Origin: Paulinella micropora
Lineage: Eukaryota; Cercozoa; Imbricatea; Euglyphida; Paulinellidae
DNA: 64,000 bases
Direction: 5' to 3'
Assembly: GCA_019918135.1 (NCBI GenBank)
Contig: WBZZ01000512.1
Location: forward strand, 38,501 to 102,500
In this document: one piece after another, positions 35,947 to 47,737 of the stretch
Layout: each line of letters opens with the position of its first letter
Position numbering within the stretch: position 1 is the first letter of the stretch
The notes under the pieces: model-generated
What the model was told of the DNA's origin: nothing
The model's database searches: none
The model's input: the letters and a program-made list of their open reading frames with translations, nothing else
Translations under genes and position numbers: made by a program

Positions 35947-38900
35947 TAGCTCGTAGGGGATGGTCAGGTGCGTACCCGGTGCATGGTCGCACTCCTTCGC
36001 CTCTTTCGGGCACGCGCTGGCATCGAGCTCGCTGAAGCTTGCCTTCCCCAGCGCCCGGCTTACCGTCTTGGCCACCTCACGCAGCTGAGCGGCATGTTCG
36101 CGCGTCGCGAGAATCTGCGTCTGTTCGACGAGTTCACTGAGCTCTACGGGCCCCTTGGCGGCCGCCCGTGAGTCAAGCCTGGGCAGAGCCTTCTCGATCC
36201 GTCCATAGTCCTTCACCAGGCCCGTGGTCCCAACTCGGGCAACGTAGGGGAAGAAGCCCGGGTACCGCGCGAGCACATTCACCACTCGCTTCTGCATCTC
36301 CTCCAGTGTGTGCAAGCCCCTGAACTTCTCCATCTCGTCCCTGCGCCACACCACGTTGTTGTAGGCGGAGCCCCCCAGTCGATCAGACGGGTCAGTACCA
36401 GTCGCCGCAACCATCTATCTTTTGCCGTCCCGGGCTGTCGCTCCTCTGTCTCCTCTTCTTCTTCTTCTTCATGGTCGCTCTCTTTCTTGCCCTCCTCCTC
36501 GTCCTCCTCTCTCGCCATGTTTTGCAGCTCTCTGGCCAAGGCGCGTGCCAGGGCCAGCTTCTGCATTCGCTCTTCCAGCGGGGCCGCCTGGTCGAGGGCA
36601 ACAATAAAGTCGGTGGACAGCTTCCACCAGCAGCCAAAGCCCAGGTCGCGCTGGTGCTCAACCTCTCGCGCTATCAGGCGCAGCTGCAACGAGGTCGGGA
36701 TCTCGGAAAGGTGGACGCGGCCGTGCTTGTCCGTGGACGAGGGGCCCTCCCGGAGATTGCCCACGAGCGCCCATGCACTGACAGTGTTCTGCTTGGCGGC
36801 CTTTTCTATCATCTGCCTCTGCTTCGCGTAGAAATTCTTCTCGATGGTCTTGAACAGCTGACAGTGCTGCCAGGCCTGCTCTGCTCGGGCCTGGTCCCTG
36901 TCGTCGTAGAATCGCAGGTGGCCCAGCCCCCCTTCGCCGAAATAGGCCATGATCTCCCTGGGCTCCTTTATGTTACGCGCCCGCAACAGCATCTGCGCCA
37001 GGCCCCGGCCGGTGGGGCCGGTCACCGCCGCCTTGCCTTCCCTGTCCGCACAGTGCAGCATGATAAGATCAAAAGGCGTTTGCGCGTCCACGGCCACCAT
37101 GACCGCGCTCGTCGTGAAAATGAAACGGGTCGCTCTGCCCTCGCCGTGCCGTTCGTCCGCGCCGTCGATGCATTTACAGTCATTGCCACCACTGCACAGC
37201 CAGCCGTCGATGTTCGCCAGGCTGCGCTGTTTGGTCTTGTCTGGCGTCCTGCCGTCTATGATGCGCACGGGCGAGCCCTCCATCCACTCGTTGCGTATCT
37301 TGTTGTCCTGGTCGTACCGAGCCTTCTGCTCGTCTGTCCAACTTTCTTTGGTGCCCGCGGGCCTGTTCTGCCTGCACAGCTTCTTCGGGTCCATTTCCGG
37401 CGTGTGATGCGGCGGGGCCTTGCCTTCCTCCACTAGCTTGTCGTAGGCCTTGCGCGCTGCCGGGTCGCCCACAAGGTGCGGAAACGTGAGCCCTTCCTTG
37501 GTCAACGCGTCGTAAACAAACTCCAGCGCGCGCTGGCTGCGGAAGCACACCCAGCTGCGCTGCTTCTGGTCTCGTAGGCTTTCGGCCAAGGTGGTTAGCC
37601 AGCTGGTCTGATCGGGCACGATCTTGAGCCGGCGCTCCAGGGCAGGCGGCACGTAGGAGTAGTGGTGGAACTCGACCTGTGCCTGCGCTTGCTCCAGCGT
37701 GCTGTTGGGGCCCGCGCGTCTGTAGGCGATACCTTCCTTTTGGTCACAAAACAGGAAGTCATGCAACCTGCTGCATTCTGTCAGGTCCTTGTCCATGATC
37801 AGGAGCCGTACCGCTCGTGTGCAGACGTCCATAAAGTTTCTTTCGTTCTCCCGCAGCTTCCCTCGGTTGGTCTTCTCGCTCACGGACTGGTCGCAGATCA
37901 ATATGAACTCGTCCACCACGCACAGGTCGTACTGTTGAATGAAGGACATCCCGCCCTTGCCCACCTCTTCGCTTTCTATCCGCCACAGGGACTCGTACTG
38001 GCAAAAGACGATTTTAGATTCGTACAGGTTGTAGTACTTTTTAGTCACTGGGCTTTTCTCGTAGTAAACCACGATGTCATCCAGTATGCCTTGCAGGATA
38101 CGAACTTCCTCCTCGGCCACTGCTGCTTTCAGCCTGTCCTCGCAGTAACTCTTCAGTTCCTCTGCTTCCCGCCACGCGCGACAGGCCGCCACCGCCGCTG
38201 GTAGCCTGGGCCCGCCGCCCCGTAATCCACATGATCCTGGCATTCGGGTTCTCTCGGCGCAGCCGGTAGATGTACTCATAGGCCGTGTAGGTCTTGCCCG
38301 TCCCCATCCAGGCATTGAGGCACTGCACGTTGTACTTATCGAACGAGAGCGGGTGCAGCACGCGTCGTTTACTCTCCGTCATGATCATGTCATCCTCCAT
38401 GTAGAACCGGTTGTTGGTACAGCTGGAGTAGTTGATCGGCAACAGGACAGACTCCAGGTCGCCGGGCTGAGCCGTCATCTGCGCCACGGACCAGCCGATG
38501 TCGGTAGGGGGCACGAGTCCGGGCACCGCCACGCGCTTCCCTGCCACTTTCATAAACTTGATGCCCTTCTTGCTAGTCTGCACGCCAGGGTACTCAACGT
38601 TCTCTCGGAGGTAGGCATTCAGCTCACGTACCACCTCGCCCTTGTCCTCGGGTAGCTTGTTTTCGCGGTCCGCGACAATGACTTCGTCGTGCACCAGGCA
38701 GGCAACGCTGCAGCCCTTTTTCTCTTCGAAGAATTTGATAACAGCTCGCATGGTCGTGGCTTCGTACCGTGTGGTCAAGTAATGCACGAAGCGGCCCAGC
38801 TTGCCGTAGAGGGTCCCCGAGCGGCCGGGCAAGACCTCCTCAGTATCGCCCTTCTTGTCACAGGCTTGCCAGAGACGCTTGTAGTAAGACGAGCCCAGAA

Positions 38901-39430
38901 ACTTAGCGGCCTCTTGGATCGACGCTCGGTAGGCCCGCACGGTAGGGTAGTCGTCGGCGGTAGCAGATCGCCCCAGCTTGTAGCCGCCGTGTGTAATCTT
39001 GAGCATGGCCTCCTGCGCCCTCCCGGTCCGTCTTCAGCTCCTCCTGCACACGCCCGAGCACCTCTTCACGTCGCTCCACGTACTCTTGCAGGGCCGAGAC
39101 CTTGTCGCCCAGGGTTTCACTGGCACGCGGCAGCTCGCGGATCAGGTACCAGAGAAAGAAGGGCACCGAGTTTTTGATGTCGAATTGCCAGTGCCAGTCT
39201 TCGAGACACAGCCTGCGCAGGGCCTTGGGCGCGTTCTGGTAGCCGCGGTCCGCGTACAGCCGCCCGCCTTTGCCGCCTTTGCCGTAATTGTAGAACACCT
39301 CCAGCCCGCCGTCGGCATTGCAGGCCGCGTGCAGCCTCGTCAGGAATTGTTTGTAGGCCGGGTTGAAGCGCTTGTTTTCCGCTAGCAGGGACAGCTTGGC
39401 AGGGTCCCCCGTCTCGAACAGAGTCAGCAT
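35896..39430 (-). CDS. TV-Pol-like polymerase/primase fused to UL9-like SF2 origin-binding helicase
   Basis: Four overlapping minus-strand frames read as one protein of about 1,180 residues from ATG 39430 (MLTLFETGDPAKLSLL). The N-terminal polymerase part has RLYADRGYQNAPKALRRL, FDIKNSVPFFLWYL (motif A, D..N..P as in TV-Pol proteins) and, near 38,685, CLVHDEVIV (motif C of family A polymerases). The helicase follows: Walker A NAWMGTGKTYTAYEY (about 38,300), QYESLWRIE, Walker B LCVVDEFILI (about 37,910), FIFTTSAVMVAVDAQ and GRGLAQMLLRARN (motifs V and VI), as in herpes UL9/ori-binding proteins. An acidic run (HEEEEEEETEE) precedes a C-terminal domain (NVVWRRDEMEKFRGLHTLEE) ending CDDLF. Frame changes fall near 39,019 (an extra G fits), 38,200 and 36,400. 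Known TV-Pols are inferred prim-pols of mobile elements and virophages. It probably replicates the unit. Confidence 0.8.
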
Positions 39431-40010
39431 TTCACGCCTGTACCTACCAGAACAGACATCTAATAAAAATTTGGACGATCGAAAAATTTTCGCGGAAATT
39501 TCACGGGTTTTGCGGACCAAGGGAAATTTCGGCAATAGTCTAGGTTCCGGCTCAAGGGACTTGCTTGGTTCTGAAAAGAACCAAGTCTGAGCTGGTCACG
39601 ACCGACGACTGGTCTACCGAGGCACGTGACCGGGCACGCGCCGCTGGTCCGGCGGCTCCTATCTGGCCGGGCCGGCACCGGCCTATCGACAATTTTTTAA
39701 TTAAATTTTTTTTACTAGTGAAAACGACCCCCCCCCTCTCTCCAGTACCGGTCCGACGAAACGACCCCCCCCCCTCTCCGGTACCGGTCCGACGAAACAA
39801 CCCCCCACCCCCCCCCCCTCCGGTGCCAGTTCTGAGGAAATGACCCCCCCACCAAAAGTCAAAAATGATGTTTCAACACCCCCCCCCCCCCCCTAAGACC
39901 AGTTGTCCCCAATAGGGGGCGGGGCACCACCCGCCGCACCTGCGTTTTGGCCCCCTAGTGGCTACAGCCCCCTTCACCACCCCAACCCCCCCTCAACCAC
40001 CCAAAGTCTG
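39431..40010. other. replicase upstream region with CCGGTCCGACGAAAC repeats
   Basis: TGGTAGGTACAGGCGTGAAATG (on the minus strand, split by a donor-like G/GTACAG) lies at the start codon. 39570-39670 is a GC-rich spacer with ACCGACGACTGGTCTACCGA. Three units of CCGGTACCGGTCCGACGAAA followed by C-runs lie at 39728-39845. A longer C-run is at 39878-39893. GGCCTATCGACAATT at 39680-39694 recurs at 42150. Confidence 0.65.
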
Positions 40011-40797
40011 GACCAGTCGTCACAAATTCTGAGATATACACTAATTTTTAACGACTGGTCCAGACTTCACGGGTGGCACCCTCCGCTTACTCCCCGGGAA
40101 TTCAGCACCCCCCCCCCCCCCCAAAGTCGGGGCCAGTCGTTACAAATTCTGAGATATACCACTAATTTCCAACGACTGGTCCACACTTTGTTTTTTCACA
40201 TGCTAGTGGTGGCACCCTCCTCTTACTCCCCGGGAATTCGACCTTTCTATCCCAAAGTCGGGGCCAGTCGTTAAAAATTCTGAGATAGTGACTAATTTTT
40301 CACGACTGGTCCAGACTTCACGGGATGCCACCCCTCCGCTACTTCCCGGGAATCCAGCCTCTTTTCCCCACCCACCCGCTATTCCCGTCATTTTTTCCCT
40401 TTCCGGACCAGTCGTCACAGGCAAGACACTTATACACTAAGTTCCATCGACTGGCCTCGACCGTATTTTTTCACGCAGGAGGTGGCACCCGCGCACACTA
40501 CGTAACGGCTAAGTGGCACACCAACCGCTATTTCCGTAGTTTTTTACCTTTCGGGCCAGTCGATGCAAACAAACTGATATAAGACTAGGTTCTAACGACT
40601 GGTCTCGACCGTACTTTTTTCCGGTGGGGGGGGTGGCACCGGGTCCACTACGTAACGGCTAAGTGGCACACCAACCGCTATTTCCGTAGTTTTTTTACCT
40701 TCCGGGCCAGTCGATACAAACAAACTGATATAGGGCTAGGTTCTAACGACTGGTCTCGACCGTAACTTTTTCAGGCAGGAGGTGGCACCCGCGTCCA

Positions 40798-40841
40798 CTA
40801 TGTAACGGCTAAGTGGCGATCGCCGCTTAGCCGTTACATAG
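40798..40841. repeat. 44-bp palindrome centred on GATC
   Basis: Arms CTATGTAACGGCTAAG and CTTAGCCGTTACATAG flank TGGCGATCGCCG. Only one symmetric pair mismatches. It lies between hairpins 6 and 7 of the array. The half-site TAACGGCTAAGTGGC occurs alone at about 40502 and 40652. Confidence 0.9.
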
Positions 40842-40984
40842 CGGGTCCCGGTGTCCCTCCCCCTCCCACCCGTCCCCTCTTTTTTTACCTTCCGGGCCAG
40901 TCGATACAAACAAACTGATATAGGACTAGGTTCTAACGACTGGTCTCGACCTTAACTTTTTCCGGGAGGAGGTGGCACCAGGGT

Positions 40985-41034
40985 CCACTATCTAACGGCT
41001 AAGTGGCAATTGCCGCTTAGCCGTTAAGTAGTGG
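40985..41034. repeat. 50-bp palindrome centred on CAATTG
   Basis: Arms CCACTATCTAACGGCTAAG and CTTAGCCGTTAAGTAGTGG flank TGGCAATTGCCG, with two mismatched pairs. It lies between hairpins 7 and 8. In copy 2 the centre reads CAATCG, breaking the central symmetry. Confidence 0.9.
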
Positions 41035-41164
41035 GTTCCGGTGCTCCCACCTGTCCCCTCTTTTTTTACCTTCCGGGCCAGTCGATACAAACAAACTGAT
41101 ATAAGGCTAGGTTCCTACGACTGGTCCCGACCGCAACTTTTTCTGGTGGGAGGCGGCAATGGTG

Positions 41165-41545
41165 GCCATGATAGGGGGGGGGGGGTAACCAGGTATCCAG
41201 CGTCAGGGTAGCCAGGGTAGGGGGGGGTATCAGGTATCGGGGTAGCCAGGGTAGGGGGGGGTATCAGGTATCGGTGTAGCCAGGATAGGGGGGGGGGGTA
41301 TCCATCGTCGAGGTAGCCAGGGTAGGGGGGGGGGTATCCATCGTCGAGGTAGCCAGGGTAGGGGGGGTAGCCATCGTCGGGGTAGCCAGGGTAGGGGGGG
41401 GGGTATCCATAGTCGAGGTAGCCAAGGTAGGAGGGGGGGGGGTAGCCATCGTCGGGGTAGCCAGGGTAGGGGGGGGGGGGTAGCCATCGTCGAGGTAGCC
41501 AGCGTCGGGGTAGCCAGCGTCGGGGTAGCCATGTGCCAGGTGTAG
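41165..41545 (-). repeat. VNTR of GGTAGCCAGGGTAGGGGG units
   Basis: About ten tandem units of roughly 30-36 bp, built from GGTAGCCATCGTCGGGGTAG or GGTATCCATCGTCGAGGTAG plus GCCAGGGTAG and a G-run of 7-13. G-run length varies between units and between the two unit copies. Read on the minus strand it gives Pro/Tyr/Trp-rich repeats, but every frame is open, so no gene is inferred. Confidence 0.85.
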
Positions 41546-42181
41546 CCACGCCCCAGATTCCTGTGGTGAGTGGTGTGTGTGAGAGTACACACACTCCACG
41601 AGCCCAAGCTTGCACTGTACTTAGCACGGTGCCTGCTTCTCGAAATTTTTTTCGGTGAAACCGTTATTTTTATGTACTATTTTTCAGAAAACACACACTT
41701 GTGGGACGGGTCCGGTGCCACCGCCCACCACAAAATTTTTTATTGCAGATTCTGGTAGCGCGTGTCCTGAAAAGTTGAATGCCACTTTTCCCGACCGGAA
41801 CGGACCAGCCAATTTTGCAGGGGAAAGCAGCAAAGTTTCGCCGCCAGAATCCTGCCACCAGAAAAATCAGGTGTTTTCTGCCACCCGATGCAACCCGACG
41901 TGATACGGCCGAAACTGACATTTTTAGAGTGTATTTCGGCATTGCCAAAAATCGTCTTCACTATTGCATTTTTGCACAGGTGGCACCGGTGACAGAGAAA
42001 ATGAGTGTAACACGGCTGGTGGCACCATAGGCGGGTATTACCCTAGTTGTGGTAATGTGTCACAAATGCCACTTTTACTGACCGGGCCGACCGGGTGACT
42101 AATGCCAATATACTTATCCGCAAGGACAAAAATGGCATTTGTTTTATCAGGCCTATCGACAATTCTTTTGAAAATATTTAC

Positions 42182-42182
<1 letters not shown>
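41546..42182. other. non-repetitive spacer with GGTGCCACC motifs
   Basis: Contains scattered GGTGGCACC/GGTGCCACC near-palindromes (for example GGTGGCACCGGTGACAG at 41979 and CTGGTGGCACCATAGG at 42017) and TTTCCCGACCGGAACGGACC. It ends with GGCCTATCGACAATT (42150-42164), the direct repeat of 39680. No gene is supported. Confidence 0.6.
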
Positions 42183-42212
<30 letters not shown>

Positions 42213-42655
42213 TGTGTGTATGTATGTATGAGTATGAGTATGAGTATGAGTGTGAGTATAAGTATGAGTATGACTCTGAGTATGACTCTGCAGCTGAGTA
42301 TGAGTATGAGTGTGAGTATGAGTATGAGTATGACTCTGCGTGAGTATGAGTATGAGTATGAGTATGAGTATGAGTATGAGTATAAGTATGAGTATGACTC
42401 TGAGTATGACTCTGAGTGTGAGTATGAGTATGAGTGTGAGTATGAGTATGAGTTTGAGTATGAGTATGATCATGAGCATGAGTATGCATATGAGTATGAG
42501 TATGAGTATATACGTATGAGTGTGAGTATGAGTATGCGTATGAGTATGAGTATGCGTATGAGTATGAGTATGAGTATGAGTATGACTATGAGTATGAGTA
42601 TGAGTATGAGTATGAGTATGAGTATGCATATGAGTATGAGTATGAGTATGATACT
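42183..42655 (+). repeat. (TATG)n then (GAGTAT)n satellite
   Basis: About 45 bases of TATG units pass into more than 60 units of GAGTAT with occasional GAGTGT, GACTCT and GCGTAT variants. All six frames stay open and give Glu-Tyr, Ser-Met or His-Thr runs, which are artefacts. Confidence 0.95.
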
Positions 42656-43797
42656 CATATACTCATAATCATATACTCACGTATACGTATACACTAATAT
42701 TAATACACTCATATATCTAGTATATACACTCATACATGTACACTCATACACTCATACTCATATGATCATGATTATATGATTATATGAGTATATAAGTATA
42801 AGTATGAGTATGAGTATAAGTATGAGTATGAGTCTGAAATATTATGAGTATGAGTAAGCTTATATGAGTATGAGTGTGAGTATGAGTATGAGTTAGACAA
42901 ACTGACTTATTAACCTGGAAAAGTTTTTTCTGAAAAATGTTGTGTTATGGACCGGCCGGCCAGTGTGAAAAAAAGGTGGAATGCCAGCTGTCATAAATTT
43001 TTAATTTATTCGACAAAATTTGACAAATTTCTGGGCTATGGTGGCTTCTCTGGAATTTTCTACGCAAAAATTACCACAATGTTACCACAATGATCAAAAT
43101 GTGAAATGCCACCCTGCTGCCACCCTGCCAGAATTTTGTGGGTAATTTTGACACTGTACTGTACTGTACTGAACTTAGAACGCCCTGCGGGCGGTGGGTG
43201 CCACAAGTTTAGTGGCAATGTGAAAACAAACTGTATAATCTACTCGGACGGTCGGCAACAGAATATCTAGAATATTTTGAGAGTCTAGAATCTATCTGAC
43301 TCTATAAATTATATATTAATAAATCTAGTAGTATCAAACTAGAAAACTAGGGTAAATCTAATAAATGTAAATAATTCAATTGATCATGATCATGAATTGC
43401 AACTTGTGAGTCTTAGTTGAAGTATATCTAGCCGTAATATTATATTCGGCTAGATATTCTGGATATTGTACTAGTGTTGTACTGTAACTGTGTCAGACAG
43501 TAAAGTAAACTAGCTATAGAATACTACTACCGTACTGTACTACTAAGTACTACTTATTAATACTATTAATACTACATAGAGTAACTAGCTCACCAGTACA
43601 GAAATACTACTTGAATACTACCGGTAACATAAATAAAATATTTAATTAAAATATTACTTGAATACTACCGGTAACATAAATAAAATACTTAATTAAAATA
43701 AACTTCTATTTTATTATTAATAAAATTTAATTTTAAGAAAATTAATTTAATATTTACTTGACCTACCGCTGAAATTGATTTATTTACGAAGCTAAAA
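42656..43797. other. AT-rich unique segment with GGACCGGCCGGCCAGTG
   Basis: Includes reverse-type ATACTCATA units up to 42760. The block TTATGGACCGGCCGGCCAGTG (42946) starts a segment also present in the partial third copy. It also holds GCCACCCTGCTGCCACCCTG, an ATCATGATCATGAT palindrome at about 43381, and two direct copies of ATTACTTGAATACTACCGGT near 43605 and 43656. No gene is supported. Confidence 0.65.
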
Positions 43798-46250
43798 AAT
43801 AAAACATAATACATAAAACATAAAACATAAAACGTAAAACATACAACATACAACATACAACATACAACATACAACGTACAACGTAGAACATACAATATAC
43901 AATATACAACATACAACATACAACATATAACATACAACATATATATACAACATACAACATACAACATACAACATGCAACATAAAACATACAACATACTAC
44001 GTACAACATACAACATACAACATAGAACATACAACATGCAACATGCAACATGCAACATAACATACAACATACAACATACAACATACCATACAACATACAA
44101 TATACAACATACAACATACAACATACAACATACACCATACAACATACAACATACACATACAACATACACATACACATACACATACACATACACGTAAACG
44201 TAATAAACGTAAACGTAAACGTAAACATAAACATAAACATAAACATGAACATAAACATGAACATGAACATGAACATGAACATAAACATGAACATAAACAT
44301 AAACATAAACATAAACAATAAAACATAAACAATCAACAGAAACAATCAACAGAAACAATCAACAGAAACAATCAACAGAGACAATCAACAGAAACAATCA
44401 ACAGAAACAATCAACAGAAACAATCAACAGAAACAATCAACAGAAACAATCAACAGAAGCAATAAACAGAAGCAATAAACAGAAGCAATAAACAGAAGCA
44501 ATAAACAGAAGCAATAAACAGAAACAATAAACAGAAGCAATAAACATAAACAATAAACAGAAACAATAAACGAAACAATAAACAGAAACAATAAACAGAA
44601 ACAATAAACAGAAACAATAAACAGAAACGATAAACAGAAACAATAAACAGAAACAATAAACAGAAACAATAAACAGAAACAATAAACAGAAACAATAAAC
44701 AGAAACAATAAACAGAAACAATAAACAGAAACAATAAACAGAAACAATAAACAGAAACAATAAACATAAACAGAAACATAAACATAAACATAAACATAAA
44801 CATAAACATAAACATAAACATAAACATACACATAAACAATACTCATAAACAATACACATAAACAATACACATAAATACACATAAACAATACACATAAACA
44901 ATACACATAAACAATAAACATAAACAATAAACATAAACAATAAACATAAACAATAAACATAAACAATAAACATAAACAATCAACATAAACAATCAACATA
45001 AACAATCAACATAAACAATCAACATAAAACAATAAAAATAAAACAATCAACATAAACAATCAACATAAACAATCAACATAAACAACCAACATAAACAACC
45101 AACATAAACAACCAACATAAACAATCAACATAAACAATCAACATAAACAATCAACATAAACAATCAACATAAACAATCAACATAAACAATCAACATAAAC
45201 AATCAACATAAACAATCAACATAAACAATCAACACAAACAATCAACATAAACAATCAACATAAACAATCAACAATACACAATCAACAATCAACAATCAAC
45301 AATAAACAATCAACATAAACAATCAACATAAACAATCAACATAAACAATCAACATAAACAATCAACATAAACAATCAACATAAACAATCAACATAAACAA
45401 TCAACATAAACAATAAACATAAACAATAAACATAAACAATAAACATAAACAATAAACATAAACAGAAACAATAAACAATAAACAATCAACATAAACAATC
45501 AACATAAACAATCAACATAAACAATAAACATAAACAATAAACATAAACAATAAACATAAACAATAAACATAAACAATAAACATAAACAATAAACAGAAAC
45601 AATAAACAGAAACAATAGACAGAAACAATAAACAGAAACAATAGACAGAAACAATAAACAGAAACAATAAACAGAAACAATAAACAGAAACAATAAACAG
45701 AAACAATAAACAGAAACAACAAACATAAACAATAAACATAAATAATAAACATAAATAATAAACATAAACAATAAACATAAACAATAAACATAAACAATAA
45801 ACATAAACAATAAATATAAACAAGAAACATAAACAATAAACATAAACAATAAACATAAACAATAAACATAAACAATAAACATAAACATAAACATAAACAT
45901 AAACATAAACATAAACATAAACAATAAACAATAAACAATAAACAATAAACATAAACAATAAACAATAAACAATAAACAATAAACAATAACAAACAATAAA
46001 TAATAAACAATAAATAATAAACAATAAACAATAAATAATAAACAATAAACAATAAACAATAAACAATAAACAATCAGCAATAAGCAATAAGCAATAAACA
46101 ATAAGCAATAATCAATAAACAATAAACAATAAACAATAAACAATAAACAATAAACAATAAACAATATTATAATAAACAATAAACAATAAACAATAAATAA
46201 ACAATAAACAATAAACAATAGATAGATAGAATCGATGGAATGGATGGAAT
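43798..46250 (-). repeat. nested satellites: ACATACAAC, AAACAT, AACAATCAACAG, AAACAAT
   Basis: Order: an ACATACAAC-type array to about 44190, AAACAT hexamers to 44330, 13-mers AACAATCAACAGA then AACAATAAACAGA/AAACAATAAACAT to about 45900, AACAATAA heptamers to 46220, and GGAATGGATGGAATGGATGG near 46240. Long open frames rich in Cys-Leu-Phe or Tyr-Val are translation artefacts of these repeats. Confidence 0.95.
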
Positions 46251-46643
46251 GGATGGATGGATACATAGACGGGCCGCTGCATGCTCCGTTCTACAACACC
46301 GTCTGCGAGAGCGGGAAAGGGAATGGGGCGCGCCAAGAAAGTGTAAAAATACGCTGAATTAAAGCTCGACGGTCTTACACTTAACACTAAGCCCTGGGCG
46401 CAGAGGAGGGGAGGGTGGCAGGAAGAGGAAGGGGGGGGGGGGCGCGCCAAGATTTTGTAAAATACGTTGCATTAAAGCTCGATAAAGTTTTAATCTTGGC
46501 ACTGAGAACTAGAAGACAACGCCCGGCCGGGTCGCAACTTTGCGATTAAAGTCGATTTTTAATACAAGTTCTTTTTTCTTCAGAAACAGAGCTGAATTTA
46601 GGGCAGCTGCTATAAGAAGTAATATCAGAGCTCCCCCGAGATC

Positions 46644-47737
46644 TCACTGCGCAATGCCATGGACTTTTTCTTTTCCGGAGGTCTTGCTTTTTTTTTTGTT
46701 TATCTCTGACAGTCTTGCCCAATACATCAGCGAATCCTTTTGGGTGCTTTCGGCGTTACCTAGCGCGGACCGAAACGTGATGGCACCGTTAGACTGTCGC
46801 GATAATCGGTTGTCTATTTCCAGCAAGAACGACGCTGCCCTTCTCACCAGGTCGCTGGCGTTATCTTTTATCTCGGGCAACCGCGGTAGTTGCATACTTA
46901 AGGCCTTGCGACACGGCTCTGGATTTAGTTTTGGTATCTGCACCATAAAGAATAAAAACATGGCGGCTGCCACTTCACGGCCGTCTAGCTCTTTTCGACC
47001 GGTCGCGTATGCAGCGCTAACCAGCTCTATCCCTTCTGGTAACGGGCGCGTCATCTGGGAATCTAACACTTGGTAGTTGTCAATGACAAACATGGGACCG
47101 CCTTGACGAGTGCTGAACCAGACCTTGGCGGGCCTTGCGCCAGGCCACACCAGGATTGCTCGTCATCCGAACCCTTCACGAAATTATAGAGCGTTCGCCA
47201 TAGCCTTTTGTAGCACGAGTCCATGTTAGATGTCGGTAGGTCTTTGAGATTGATCTTGATTTTTCTTTGCAGCCCACCTTTGGGTGCATAGTAAATCTTG
47301 ACCAGTTCCTCACAGGCATCGGATGGAACTCCCATGAGCCCGCGAGCGACCATGTCCACGATCATGTTCCGGTCTCCGTCGTAAATAGTGTACAGCCATA
47401 AGGCGGTCTGTTCGCTCATATTGTTACGCACAAACGAATCCAGGTCGGTCCCCGCCACTGACAGAGATGTTGCAAAATAGACCACGCTTTGGTGGGGGAG
47501 GGCTTGGGCCCGTCCGCGAGAAGACTTGTAGCGAAAGGTATACACAGAGGTGATGAAATTAAACACCCATTGTATGGGCATGTGCAAGCAAGAGAACACG
47601 TGCAGTTTGTTCGTATGAAAAAACATCTGGGTGGCGGGTTGCGGAACGATTACTGCTCCACCCAGATTACTCACTGTTCTTAAGTGTTGATTGTACTCTT
47701 GCAGTGTGCACTGCACGTATTCGAGACTATCTGCCAT
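46644..47737 (-). CDS. unknown unit protein A, copy 2
   Basis: Same product and same frame change as 33361-34454: start MADSLEYVQC, end KVHGIAQ. I see no residue difference in any frame. Divergent from the F-box/LRR gene at 47812. Confidence 0.7.

Larger units (their letters stand above)
40011..41126. repeat. array of eight 50-bp hairpins: candidate replication origin
   Basis: Eight units pair GACCAGTCGT or GGCCAGTCGA with ACGACTGGTC across about 30 bases of AT-rich loop (CACAAATTCTGAGATATACA type, later TACAAACAAACTGATATAGG). Positions: 40011-40060, 40131-40182, 40262-40312, 40406-40455, 40554-40604, 40704-40755, 40895-40945, 41076-41126. Period is 120-190 bases. Between them recur GGTGGCACC, TCCCCGGGAATTC and TAACGGCTAAGTGGC. 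Palindromic, AT-looped iterons beside an origin-binding helicase gene resemble an origin; this is inference. Confidence 0.75.
33015..46291. mobile_element. 13.28-kb replicase-bearing unit, copy 1 of a head-to-tail pair
   Basis: From CCGTCTGCGAGAGCGGGAAA (33015) to GCATGCTCCGTTC (46291) this is repeated at 46299-59559 with an offset of 13,283-13,288 bases. The offset drifts only through small indels in homopolymers and satellites. Contents: an unknown minus gene, a divergent F-box/LRR gene, a TV-Pol/UL9-like replicase gene, a hairpin-palindrome array and satellites. No terminal inverted repeats or target-site duplication are apparent. The junction between copies is the 7-base TACAACA. An integrated tandem of a replicating element or a plain segmental duplication both fit. 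Confidence 0.65.

Noticed and set aside
36471-37436. 321-codon plus-strand frame
   Set aside because: Antisense shadow of the helicase domain, whose minus-strand reading has clear motifs.
40011-41126. CRISPR array
   Set aside because: Units are hairpins with variable 70-140 base spacers that are themselves repetitive; no cas genes, and the context is eukaryotic.
41115-41627. Pro/Trp/Tyr-rich repeat protein on the minus strand
   Set aside because: Direct reading of the VNTR; three frames are equally open and G-run length differs between the copies, which would shift any frame.
42102-42668. Frames giving Ser-Met, Glu-Tyr or His-Thr runs
   Set aside because: Pure GAGTAT satellite; all frames open.
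43689-46450. Long minus-strand frames rich in Cys, Leu, Phe, Val and Tyr
   Set aside because: They are translations of hexamer and heptamer satellites lacking stops; several frames stay open at once and no start or unique domain exists.
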